From Asterella californica (Eukaryota > Streptophyta > Marchantiopsida > Marchantiales > Aytoniaceae): DNA of 64,000 nt. The position numbers and the translations under genes were made by a program. The notes under the pieces were generated by a model. It searched no databases. It saw nothing but the letters and a program-made list of their open reading frames with translations, and had not been told where the DNA came from. The stretch spans positions 22,046,001-22,110,000 of the forward strand of contig JAYKYS010000006.1 in the NCBI GenBank assembly GCA_036924285.1, written 5' to 3'. Position 1 is the first letter of the stretch, and every line of letters begins with the position of its first letter. Positions 31,086 through 41,950 of this stretch are shown here, piece after piece.

Positions 31086-32571
31086 ATGAAAGCGTTTGAG
31101 ACGGTGGGAAGTCCGGAAGCAACTTCTGTTCCTGCTTCGACCCCTGAAGTTGAGGTGGTACTTGTTAGTCCTCAGATATATGTCACCAATTCGTCAATCT
31201 TCGACGAGGATTTTCTGTATATACCATTAGGGTTTCCTCCTCTGTTTCCTACCTTGGACGAGGTCTCGCATCAAGGCTTTAATGATCGGAGATTGGAAAA
31301 AGATCGCTTTTATGTGTACTTAGACGTCCACTTTGTAGATTATGTTCCACAATTTTTATTTGAAACTGATTTTGTTAAGGTAGCTCGAGTCTTTGCAGCT
31401 CTGTCAGGCCCTTTCATGTACCTGGGCACGACGGACGATACATACTGGCTGGTATTGCAGGGTCCAGATGAACAGATGTTTATTTACCCACGTTTTTTCC
31501 TCGACTGTTATAACGTACAGTTGTTCAAACCTACAGTGAGAGCAATCTACAGGATACGTACTCTACCTTGTGTCTGTCTTCTTCTTGATCCATTGAAATT
31601 TAGGTACGTTTGTTCTCACTTTTCGCAGCCGTCTCGACTCAATGTCTCTCCGAAGAGAAGCGAGAGCAAAGAAGAGGAATCCTTGCAATCTCGAGAAGAG
31701 CCTTGAGGTCTCAATCACTATTTGTAGGACCGGGGGGACCTGGACTTAGAGCTCTTCTCGTTGTTGAGAGTTTTTCTTCAGAACCAGTGTGTTTCAGGCT
31801 TGTTTTCTGTAGAGCGTGGTGGTGCTTTGCTCCATTTACACTTCCTGGGAGTTGTGTGTATCCATGTGAAAAACTGCCCACAGGTCAAGAGGTTGCTTAT
31901 GATTGCTTTAGGTTGGCAACGTGAGAAGCCTTTGGGTGCAGAGATCTGTGTAAAGTCTTTGACGAATCGTGGGCTGCACACCTATGTAGGTATGCTGGGT
32001 TACTGTAAGAAGGACCAGGAGGAGGAGTATCACCATGTGACGATGAAAAACGTTTCTGAGAGCATGTTGAGTGATGGCAAGGATATGTATGTTCTTCTGG
32101 GTGCTGCAGACAGTAAGAATCGTGTAGAGTTGACTTATGTAAATATACTAGCTCGGACACTTCATTTTAACAAGTATAGGAACTCGCATCCGTTTTCTAC
32201 TACGATTCGTACTTTCTTGAGGAGCATGTTAACGTCTGACAAATATACTGCCTCTCCCCGCTGGCTCATCCAAGGTGGGATGCAAGAACGTGGACTAGAC
32301 TCTTTGTGGAGGTCTTTCTTGCATCCTGCAGAAGTGACCCCGGAAGATGTGCAGAACATTTTTCTGGCAGGACAAGCGGCGCTGTGGACAATGCAAAAGG
32401 AGGTACAGCGAGAGAGATGTTGCACTATGGAGTGAAGAGCCTGTCGTCGCTGCTGACCCTGCAGCAATACCGGTAGCTGAGATGCTATCTCCTTCGAATC
32501 CAAGTGGAGGTCACACTAGCGCAGATGAGGAACCACCTGCGTATATTTCACTGTTGGACGTGTTTTTATGA
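31086..32571 (+). pseudogene. Rep-like HUH endonuclease of a Replitron-type transposon (broken)
   Basis: The frame from ATG 31086 runs to TGA 32433-32435, broken by TGA 31704-31706 and TAG 31725-31727. After the breaks it reads SVERGGALLHLHFLGVV, an H-hydrophobic-H motif (codons 31833-31841) that would bind the divalent metal. A GLHTYVGMLGYCKKD segment follows, with Tyr at 32001 and Lys three residues on: the YxxK nicking tyrosine of Rep-superfamily HUH enzymes. RYVCSHFSQP before the breaks is a plausible first motif. The tail has LDSLWRSFLHPAEVTPEDVQ, conserved in the eukaryotic Rep family I recall from algae and oomycetes; I see no helicase domain. Such enzymes nick single-stranded DNA and carry transposition. 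A +1-type shift near 32360 may lead to an alternative acidic/proline-rich tail ending 32571. The frame is also open upstream to ATG 30903, but that part is hydrophobic and probably leader. Confidence 0.72.
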
Positions 32572-32670
32572 CGCATGGACGCTGGACGTGCTTTTCAGCA
32601 TCACGAGACTAAAACAGTTTGATTCGACTGTAGTTCTTGCTTGTAGTTCTCGCTTGTAGTTGTCGTCTGT

Positions 32671-32756
32671 ACTTGGTTAGCTAGTTAAATAGTTCTGGCC
32701 TATAGTTCTGGCCTGTACATAGAGCAGTAGCTAAGCACTATACTTGGTTAGCTAGT
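32671..32756 (+). repeat. Short direct repeats downstream of the Rep gene
   Basis: ACTTGGTTAGCTAGT occurs at 32671-32685 and 32742-32756. TAGTTCT-containing phrases repeat around them (32640-32715). They may be subterminal repeats of the Rep element. Confidence 0.75.
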
Positions 32757-32815
32757 GACACATTTGCTTCACTGTTGATGTGTACAGCGACTTCGGTTTT
32801 TATCTTTCGGTTTAT

Positions 32816-32862
32816 GACCTCAGGTATGCGCTCAACAAAGTTCTGAACGCATACCTGAGGTC
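32816..32862. repeat. Strong hairpin downstream of the Rep gene
   Basis: GACCTCAGGTATGCG (32816-32830) and its exact reverse complement (32848-32862) are separated by 17 bases. A hairpin about 250 bases past the Rep ORF could be the element's right terminus or nicking site, since HUH transposons commonly use end hairpins. No matching left end was identified. Confidence 0.8.
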
Positions 32863-33699
32863 TTATGACGTTGTAGGTTCAGTTTTACCAGTAGCGATAG
32901 AAAGTGGATTGGGATTGTAGGCATCGGTATCTCGATGCTGTCCATACAAGACCATATCGAAAATGTAGCATTTTGAAAAAAATAAAGTTTACTTCGGCTC
33001 TCCGAAGCCGTTTTCATTATCCCTTGTCCATTTTCGTCACTGCATGCTGAAGGCTTCCGACAAAAATTTTCGAGGAGAAAAAAGGCATTCACGCCGAGGG
33101 CGTTAAGAAGCAAGTATTTTTCTCCGAGTATGAAGCAAAATAGAGGACGAAATAATCGACCAGTTTTTGGAGGTGATAGATCCGGAAAAAAACCATGGGT
33201 TGCTCTTAGAAGACCGAAATGGTGGGGAAAAGTAAGGAAAGTAAACATTATTTTTCGTGGCAACATCACTCGGAACTGAACTAGTTCACCTTGGGTGAAT
33301 ACGCATCTTGGGTGAAGCTAACATAGTAGTGAAGTAGAATGACCCATAAGCCCGATGTAAACAGAGGCGCTCATAAGTTTATAAACATGTTATCATTCAA
33401 TCAACGATCATATTTGTTAAATTTAATTTTCAATTAAAGATTAAACTCTCTTTAAAAATATTGGTGAAAAATATTTAAAGCTTAATGATTGTTTACATTC
33501 TTAGATATGGGTGACATATTTTCATTACGATAGATTCGTTACAAGTTTTATTGTAAAGAAAGATAACATGTCTCAAGTCAACACTAAACAATTCAATGAT
33601 ATCAAGAATCTAGTATTGTTTAGGACTACCATTTATTGTAGAGTTTTGATTTTTTGTTCACATCGATGTAGAAGCACCTCACTCATACTCTAAGTTCAC
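32863..33699. other. Intergenic, no gene recognised
   Basis: AT-rich with no domain. A minus-strand frame at 32832-33269 is open for 145 codons but shows no recognisable family. Confidence 0.4.
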
Positions 33700-33950
33700 A
33701 TTCATACAATCCACATAAGCACAATCTTATGTAATTTTTCTTGATTGTTTACAACCATGATGGTAGACTAGCTAGTACATTGGATCACATGTTCAATTAC
33801 AATTCTTTAGACAATACAGTTTCATTCTTACAATCCTACATAAGCACAATCTTACATACATTTTCTTGATTGTTTACAACCATGATGATAGAGTGACTCG
33901 TATACTAGAGCACATGCTCATTGACGATTTTTTATTGTAGAAAATACAAT
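33700..33950 (+). repeat. Two-copy tandem repeat, about 124-base period
   Basis: The phrase CATAAGCACAATCTTA...TCTTGATTGTTTACAACCAT occurs in copies starting near 33700 and 33824, with substitutions between them. It adjoins the retroelement block. Confidence 0.7.
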
Positions 33951-34080
33951 TCAATATACAAGTAGCAATTCTTGATCTCTTGCAGCTATGCATTTTAATG
34001 CTCGACAAGTTTTCATCAATTCAAAACCTAAGACAAGATCAAGAGCATCACAACTTGATTACATCAAGGAGTTCATAGTG

Positions 34081-34400
34081 GTCACAAATAACTCCATCTC
34101 TCGTGAATAGTACTTTAGGTACTTGGAGATGTTCTTTCCGTCAAACTGATCTAGCAACCCCCACAACAGATTGCAAGGCTTTAGTAGCCATTGCCTCTTT
34201 CGTTCAGTGGCTTGTTGTTGTTACATTATCAACGCGAATGTCTCAAGCAATCGCATATCAGACCGTGAAAGCTTGATCACCTTTAAAACCTCTCCAGATG
34301 TAGAAGCCTGATCTACGTAATGACCCAATCCTTCAATGTCCATGGTGGCAAAACCATGCACGTACCTCTCACCTCAGACTTTCACGTCGAGTTCACCAGC
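34081..34400 (-). pseudogene. Relic gag and primer-binding region of a minus-strand Ty3/gypsy element
   Basis: Just inside the LTR fragment at 34401, the minus strand carries TGGTGAACTCGACGTGAA (34398-34381), identical over 18 bases to the segment after the 5' LTR of the full-length element at 46714-46731. Further along it, a QQQ-x-x-ERK phrase (about 34220-34190), LDQFDGK (near 34140) and a YxREMEL phrase (near 34090) match the gag of that element (QQQCDERK, IDQFDGR, YVKEMEL). The frame is full of shifts. It shows that an oppositely oriented 5' half lies against the integrase at 35270. Confidence 0.75.
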
Positions 34401-35269
34401 TATCGTATAACATGTTTTTCTGTCTAGGAATACACGAGATATATGACTATGTAAAGGTATGTGGCTTGAACAAGTTGACTCTAAACCTTGATCTTTCAAC
34501 CCTAATGCTATATCTACTCTTGTGGGACACGTTATTTTGTATCTTGACTCAAGTTTAACGGTTGCTACGATCCAATGCTACGTATAAATTCTACAAGTTT
34601 GTGTTACATACACAAATTTGTGTACTCTATCTGAAATACTTAGCTTTGTATTATCTACATGCAAGTAACTCTGAATCACTAGAAGTATGATTTAACAACT
34701 TCTCAACGACGCTAGCTACACATCAGTTTGACCGCCACAACTCTATTTGATACAACCAAAAAATACTATAGGATCGCTCAACCAACTTGATAGAGTCCCT
34801 AACACAACTTATTGTACACCCTGATCTCCTAAGCATCCCAGCAAGGTAAAGCATGCATGCTTCAAGGCACTACTCAAATCTCTACATAGCACCAACGGCG
34901 GTAGTACTTGGCAGCTCTGAAAACTCAAACAGCGGCTTATGACTCATCGTGACTCCGTTCTCCTTCACCACCAAGAGCTGAAATTAGTCTCACACCTTCA
35001 CAATATCGATTGTATGCACACATCGTAGTTTCAGCAACAAACTCCTCTCCAAATTGCTCGAAAATGACAAAAAGTGACAATAGATGTTAACGAAAATCTG
35101 AAATCACTAATAACAAAAGTATCTTCAAACTTTGAGACTTCGGTCCTCCCAAACCGGTTGACCAATGATGGTCAAACTTCACAGGAAATGATTGGACCCT
35201 TCACTCTTACCCTGAATAATTTTCAGGTCGAAATCTCAAACCAACTCTCAGATATGGATCAAACCGTAA
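34401..35269 (-). repeat. LTR fragment, inverted relative to the LTR at 36548
   Basis: These 869 bases are a diverged reverse complement of 38074-38941, the 3' part of the plus-strand LTR. Together they form an inverted repeat with a 2.8-kb centre. The fragment ends at 34401 with TATCGTATAA, the reverse complement of the LTR tail, and its interior break lies directly against integrase sequence. Confidence 0.85.
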
Positions 35270-36484
35270 GGGTTGTGTGCAAGGTTGACATGCAGAAATT
35301 ACTCATGCAGGAGTTTCATGAGAGCTTGTGGGCAAGGCATAGAGGTATTTATGCCATCTTTATAAAACTGAAGAAGAGATATTGGTGGCATAACATGTAC
35401 AGAGATGTAGTTCAATCTGTGGAGACATGCCAAACTTGTCAAGAGTATTCAGGAATTCGGCATTGAGATGTGTTACATCCTACTTATCCACTTGCAATGC
35501 ATTATAAGTGGGTAGTAGATCTTGTTATTATGCCAGTTGGTATATGGCAGATGCGATACTTAGTTTCGGCACGTGAAGATTTGTCCAACCAAGTGGAAGG
35601 ACGAGTCTTACGGTCAAAATCCACGGAGGGAGTATGCAAATTCTTGTTGGAACATGTGATTTGTAGATATGGTTGTGTTGGGAAGATCACGGCTGATCGA
35701 GAGGAGATGAACAATGATGAGGCTAAAGCGTTCTTCAAGAGGTGTGGTGTGAAGTTAGCTCTCACCACAGCCTACAATCCGGAGGGTAATGCGAAGAGTG
35801 AACGTGGTCATCCTCCTATTGTGAAAGCTTGCAAGAGAGGAGGGCAAGAGAATGACCAAGATTTCTTCCTTTGCATTATGGGCTGATCGTTCGACTCATA
35901 GTTCAGTCACTGGATATATGTCGACGGAGTTGATGCAAGGACAGAAACCTATCATGCCAATTGAGGAGCACATACCCACTTGGAGTTTTCTACCTTGGGA
36001 GGATGGTATGTCTACAGAATATCTTCTTGCTGTCAGAATTCGTCAACTAGAGAGGAGACATGAAGATGTAGATATCGCAATGGAGAAGCTGAAAGAGGCG
36101 CGCTTGAGAAACAAGGACAGATTTGATAAGCGTCACCGATTAAGGCCGAAGGAGCTTAAAGAAGGAGACTGGGTGTTGATCAACGATAGTAGTTTGGACA
36201 ACCAACACAATGCGCTTAGAAAATTTTCTAAGCGATGATTTGGCCCTTATGTGGTTCTTGTCGTGCATTACAATGCTACATATTCACTAAGAGAGCTTGA
36301 TGGAGTAGAGCTTAAAGTTCCCATTGCAGGCAAGCGTGTGAAACACTTCAAGAAGCGAGATGAAAGGATAAGCATGGAGGAAGTCGGAGCAGAGTTTGAT
36401 CTCTTGGTTGATGAAGGAGAAGATTTGGATGACGAAGATATTGCTAACGACAACATCAGTCAAGAGGACGAAGATATAGTGTGA
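35270..36484 (+). pseudogene. Ty3/gypsy integrase relic (plus strand)
   Basis: It starts abruptly inside the zinc-binding domain (FHESLWARHRG then CQTC). The core follows with Asp in VVDLVIMPVG, Asp in KITADREE and Glu in NAKSERGH, so the DDE triad is present. The C-terminal part ends in an acidic tail at 36484. Breaks: TGA 35464-35466 (an Arg position in the relative at 51.6 kb), a frameshift near 35850, and TGA 36236-36238. Everything upstream (RT, protease, gag) is missing and replaced by the inverted LTR fragment. It is closely related to the integrase at 51.4-52.5 kb. Confidence 0.9.
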
Positions 36485-36534
36485 TGCCGATCACAACTTG
36501 TGAGTGTTGGCGCATACCGGAGGAGGTGCAAGTT

Positions 36535-36547
36535 TAGAAGGGGTGGA
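36535..36547 (+). promoter_or_regulatory. Polypurine tract of the 35-39 kb element
   Basis: AGAAGGGGTGGA lies directly before the LTR start TGTCGTGTTG, the position of the plus-strand primer in LTR retroelements. The same context (AGAGGGGGTGGA) precedes the 3' LTR at 52713. Confidence 0.8.
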
Positions 36548-38941
36548 TGTCGTGTTGTGGTTCGACTCTTGTGTGAAATTCTGGTGGAACGTAGGTTGTG
36601 TTTCTTTTCTGTGTTTCGTGAACGGTATCGCGCAACTCTTCGAATGGTGTGATGGATGTCACATTCGTGATTATCTGTTTAAGTGATCGTACGATAGAAG
36701 AACGTGCCAAATCATCGATCTGTGCGCGTTCACTTAAGTGGTCCTTGTCGTCGCATTTGTGTATAAAATGGTGAGTCGAGGGTTCATACGGCATTCTCTC
36801 TCTCAACGGATGATTTGTGAGGGTTTTCGGAGGTCTGCATGGAGAAGTGAAGAGCGCCAAGCATGGTGGTTATGGATGGAGGTCTGATACCGGCTTCGGA
36901 TCTTTCTTTCTCGAATCCATTTCACATCAAGCTTCATTACATCCACCGCGATCACTTTCGACAGTGATTAGTTGTGTACTTTGACGATGAATTCATGAGG
37001 AGAGAAGATGGAATTACAGCTTCTTTTTATCCTTCCGACCGTTACATACGGAGAAACTTGGGATATGACGGTATACATCTTGTTGTGAGGAACAATGGAT
37101 CTTAACTATCCATCGAATGTTTTTTCAACCTTTGGGTCGATGTCCGGTGTCATTGCAGATCGAAGATCAATCATGGGGCTTGGATCGTAAGAAACTTCGA
37201 GCAAGAATATTTCAATCGAGTGATAGCTTCACCGTTTTTTTTGTCGTACCTTTTATTGGAGATCGTTTCCAGGTTGTAATATTGATTTTGTATTAGTCTG
37301 TGACTAAATCGTTCCATTCTAGTTGAGCGCTTCTGTGTAGTTACGATCCTCAAAGAATTTTTCGATATGTGTCAAGGATTTTCTGAGGTCTTAGAGTCTT
37401 GTTGATGTCTTATGTCTCCTTGGAAGTAAAAATTCGTTCTAGGGGAAAAAGTTGAGTGAAGAAAAGACAAAACCAAAGCTCTTTTTGCTCTCATTGGTCT
37501 ACTTTTGAACCAATGGTGTTCTAGCTGATCCTTGTGATATTTCTATGGTTTTTGGAAACTTCGAGGGTCCATTCGCAGAAAGAAGGATATGGTTAGAAAG
37601 CTCTCGACCGGGGCTACAATCTGGGCTGAAGAATCGATCGATTTGATGGAAGGATGAGAGTGTTATGATCGATTGAGTGGAGGGGGTGAAATTCGTACCT
37701 ACTGCTACGTTTCTGGTTGTTCCGAGAGACTCGTGAGAAGTTTTGAAGAGCTGTCTATTGGATTGGAGAGCTGACGACGTGCTGGTGGTTTTGATATCAA
37801 TTTCATCAGATTCTTGATCGATTTGGATTATGAACCGACCGATTGAAGTTGAGAGGTGCAGATGTGATAAGGCAGGAACTGCGAACTGTGATAGTCATGG
37901 ATAATTTGCTATTGCTCGAGTTCTGAGTTGAATTTCTGAGTGAAACTTTCCAGGACTGAAGTTTGTCTTATCAATAAGATACTTGGAAAGTTTCATCTCA
38001 AATGGTAGAATAGTTTATTCAGAATATTGGATCAAATGTACCTGGGTCTGTAAAGCTCTTAAGTTAGCACAGATTACGGTGTGATCCATATCTGAGAGTT
38101 GGTTTGAGATTTTGACCTGAAAATTGTTCAAGGTAGGAGTGAAAGGTCCAATCAAACTTCCTGTGAAGTTTGATCATCATTGGTCAACCGGTTTGGGAGA
38201 ACTGAGGTCTCAAAATTTGGAGATACTTCTGTTATTAGCGATTTTGGATTTTTCGGTCACATCTATTGTCACTTTTGGTCATTTCGAGCAATTTGGAGAG
38301 TTTGTTGCTGAAACTACCATGCATGCATACAATCGACATTGTGAAGGTGTGGGGCTGATTTCAGCTCTTGGTGGTGAAGGAGAACGGAGTCGCGATGAGT
38401 CATAAGCCGCTATTTGGGTTTTCGGAGCTGCCAGGTACTACCGCCGTTAGTGCTATGTTGAGATCTGAGTAGTGCCTTGAAGCATGCATGCTTTACCTTG
38501 TTGGGATGCTTAGGAGACCAGGGTGTACAACAAGTTGTGTTAAGGACTGGATCAAGTTGGTTGAGCGATCTTATAGTATCTTTCGATTGTATCAAATAGA
38601 GTTGTGACGGTCAAACTGATGTGTAGCTAGCGTCATTGAGAAGTTGTTAAATCATACTTCTAGTGATTTAGAGTTACTTGCATGTACATAATACAAGGTT
38701 GAGTATTTCAGATAGAGTACAAAAGGATCTGTATGTAACACAAATTTGTAGAATTTATACGTAACATTGGATCATAGCAACCGTTAACCTTGAGTCAAGA
38801 TACAAGATAAAGTGTCACAGAAGAGTAGATATAGCATTAGGATTGAAAGATCAAGGTTTAGAGCCAACTTGTTCAAGCTACATATCTTTACACAGCCATA
38901 TACCCCGTGTATTCCTAGACAGAAAAACACGTTATACGACA
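36548..38941 (+). repeat. LTR (type B), about 2.39 kb
   Basis: It starts TGTCGTGTTG after the polypurine tract and ends ...GTTATACGACA, so it is bounded by TG...CA. A TATAAAA box at 36762-36768 suggests a short U3 (about 215 bases) and a long R-U5. Its last 868 bases recur inverted at 34401-35269. Apart from the ends it is not obviously alignable to the LTR of the 44.7-kb element, so it is a sister family. Confidence 0.75.
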
Positions 38942-38945
38942 ACGC

Positions 38946-40574
38946 TATCGTATAAAATTTTACGTGAAGGTTGTCCAAGAAAACGCGAGGTTCCTAGTTG
39001 TGGAGATATCGTGTGTTGAACAGACGAAATAAAAAGAGAAACAACCACGAGAACAAGCTTCGCAAGATATACCAATTTCCACTTTATATACACTCCTGTT
39101 TCTTTTTCTCTAAGAACACAAAACTGAGAAACAAACTTGAGTGGTCTCTAATCTGCACATAATCTTCTAACCAAAACTACCGAAGCGTAGCTCAAAGCAA
39201 AGAAAACATTCCTTTGCAAAAATAAAGCTTTGCATCATATTACATGATTCAAACCCAAATCCAAACAACATCCATGTACAAACCCTTAGCTAAAACTAGC
39301 TACCACAAGTCGTACGTAACCAACTAGAACTCTAACGAATCCAAAAAGATGAAAATCATAGCGAAGAAACCAAAGAAAGTCTATCTGAGAACTTTCTCTT
39401 TTCGTCAAACGGTCTGCATACATAAATATGAACTTTCACCTTGACTCCATTGACTCCAAGAACTCTCAGATCCGACTCCCAACAGCCGAGATATCTCCGA
39501 TTTTTTGTAGTAGCTGAACAAACTTCTAAAAACTCCTCCATGCAGCTTAAAACCACATACAAATGCAAAATGGACCACCTGATATGAAATTTATCTTTTC
39601 TGGTAGATAGATTTGACTACCTTGAACCCAATGAGACTCCAAACAAGTCGTTTGGAGTTCCTCTCGCAAGAAATATGGTCGCAAGAAGTAAAAATTTGAC
39701 GTAAATCTTTCTCATGTGACTCAATTTCACTCATCATACATAACACAACAATATGATCTATGTACGATCCTCTCCTATGTGTAGAAAAGGATTCCCTTAT
39801 CGTGTAAGAACCAAGAACGAAAAGTTAAGCTCACCGATCATGAAGAACAACTAAACTTGAGATCGCATGCTAACAAGAATCTTACGTAAGCATCTCCATG
39901 CAAGCTATTGCTCCTCACATTTCTCAAATCACTTGATGAAACTTTTTATGTTTTACACTTTCTTGAAGAACTCGGTGTTCTGATCTTGATGGATCCAAGG
40001 ACAACAAGTTTGGACTCCGGAATGGTCCGAACGGTCAACCTCTTCTTCGTAAGTCACTGAAGCACTCCAAAATCCTCTTCCTTACATCTCAATTTCTTCT
40101 AGAACACACTCCTCGATCTGCCTCTTCACGGACCATCTTAACTAGTGCGTAGCCTGCATAGATTTGAACTCAATGACACCTTGTGCACATGTATTGGACC
40201 TCTCAATCCTCTGAAACGTCCGTCGACATGTCATAGATACAAGCTACTCCCTTAAGCTACCCCCTTAAGTTAGTTCACAGTACGTCAAGTTTTCCCATAT
40301 AATGTCCAAGCAGTCCCCTTGCACCCTTAGTATAGTGTTAAGAACCGCATCAGTAAGTTAGAGATTAGCTTGATTTTCTCATCTTTCGAACCTCATAGCT
40401 TTGTCATTAAGCGTCAATGTAACATAAATGAAGTGTCCATGGGAAGCTAACAATGAAGGTGAAGATCCAAGAGTTGCACAAAATTTCCATATTTAATCAT
40501 ATGAACGTCTTTGGAGCAATAATGCAAAGCATCGAATTTATATTTTCAAGTAAGAATTGATCCACGACACGACA
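38946..40574 (-). repeat. Solo LTR of the type-A family, minus strand, about 1.63 kb
   Basis: Read on the minus strand, it begins TGTCGTGTCGTGGATC at 40574 and ends CGTATAA-type sequence, TTATACGATA, at 38946. It is alignable through its length with 44691-46710. The four bases outside are ACGC (38942-38945) and ACGT (40575-40578), a likely target duplication with one change. It abuts the end of the type-B LTR tail to tail. Confidence 0.8.
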
Positions 40575-40578
40575 ACGT

Positions 40579-41950
40579 CTATTAGTAGATCCCTGCAGAG
40601 TTTCTCCAAAAGTCATTAAAATGTAAAAACAGAAGTAGAAAGCCCTCAAGACGAGCTTTCTAATGCAATGAAAATCATCGACATTGAACATGCAAAGCCT
40701 CTGATATGGCTTCTTAAAGTTATTCTATCTCTTAACTCTCCAAGAGATTATGATAATATGCTAATGCTCGTTACCAGTCCCCATATACTTATTCCAAAAT
40801 CCATAAAAATGTGAAACCAGAAGCAGAAGTACACGACGAGATCTTTGGACGAAACAAAACTCGTTGATAACAGAGAGCTATGGCCTCCTATTTTGACCTC
40901 CTGAAGTCACCATACTCACACAATCCCAAGAAGGTTACGGTAATATGCAAACGCTCATTAGCAGATCTTCACAGATTTTCTTCAAAACTCATAGAAAATG
41001 TAAAAATAGAGAAGAACGCCCTTGATTGGCTCTTTCCAACGTAAAACAAATAGCGTCAAACGGACACCTAGAGCCTCCAATACGGTCTTCAAAAACTAAG
41101 TGATCTCTCTCACCTCTCCAACCTTGCCGTTATCTACTAATGCTTGTTAGCAGATTACCTCCAACTTCTCCTAGCACACAAAAAATACTTTTTCCCTCGC
41201 GGCTCTTTGTGCCCAACTTCCCAACTCAAAGTTCGTGTACTTGACCTTTGCAACTCAAGACTACAAGGATTTGTTAATTCACGTTAGTAATTCACCGTGC
41301 ACTTACTGCGAAAACTTCACCCCACCAAAATCCAAATCCAGACCAAAAATCATGAAAATCATTGTGGCAGCCTAATGACATCAGTCCCCAAGACCTCCTT
41401 GTTTTCTCATGGAATTGTCCGAGTTTTATTGTTTTTGTCAATCACCTCCCTTCAGACCACATGTCTTCACCAAGAGCCATCAAGTGGCATGCATGCATGC
41501 CATCAGATGACAGACATGCAATCAACCACGTGTTATCTAGGTGCGTCGCCTTAAGTCCATATCAGAAAAATTTCTAGTTAGCATTGCTACTCAGCATTTT
41601 GCTCCACTGACAAATACGCCACATCAACATTTGGTCTAGTCAGCATGTCCCACATCAACATCAACTGCCACCTCAGCACTACATTACCACATGTCAATGT
41701 CACATCACCATCGGATGACCAAGTCAACCTCCCAACTGCCACGTCAACATCCGTCACGGTTGAAATTTTAGATCTTCCGAACCTTGTAACTTCTTTCTTG
41801 TAGCTCAGTTCGCGATGATCCAAAAGAAAATTTTGACCTATCAACGAGCTCTACATAGTCGTGAAGTCAAAATCACTTTAAAGATAAGTATGCAGAAAAT
41901 TGTATTCGTGCCCTCCATGTTTCATTATGACGTCGATCCACGACATGACA
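40579..41950 (-). repeat. LTR sequence (type D) of the minus-strand element
   Basis: The minus strand at 41950 reads TGTCATGTCGTGGATCGACG immediately after a purine-rich tract, so this is the start of the 3' LTR of the element whose pol lies at 41951-44465. Its U3 differs from type A and includes the tandem array at 40580-41160. The far end cannot be recognised because other LTRs occupy the adjoining sequence. Confidence 0.6.
40580..41165 (-). repeat. Tandem array, about 188-base unit, three to four copies
   Basis: A landmark phrase (TTAGCAGAT-like, followed by a CTCC/TTCC phrase and later AAAATGTRAAAAC-AGAAG) recurs at 40581, 40770, 40957 and 41146: spacings of 189, 187 and 189 bases. The copies are diverged by substitution and the last is partial. 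The array lies within LTR-derived sequence. Confidence 0.75.

Noticed and set aside
35074..35269. N-terminal 65 codons of the integrase frame at 35074
   Set aside because: They are translated from the inverted LTR fragment and joined to integrase by the rearrangement, so are not real protein.
40580..41165. CRISPR-like array reading of the tandem repeats
   Set aside because: Units are about 188 bases, contiguous and diverged, with no short repeats plus spacers, and the genome is eukaryotic.
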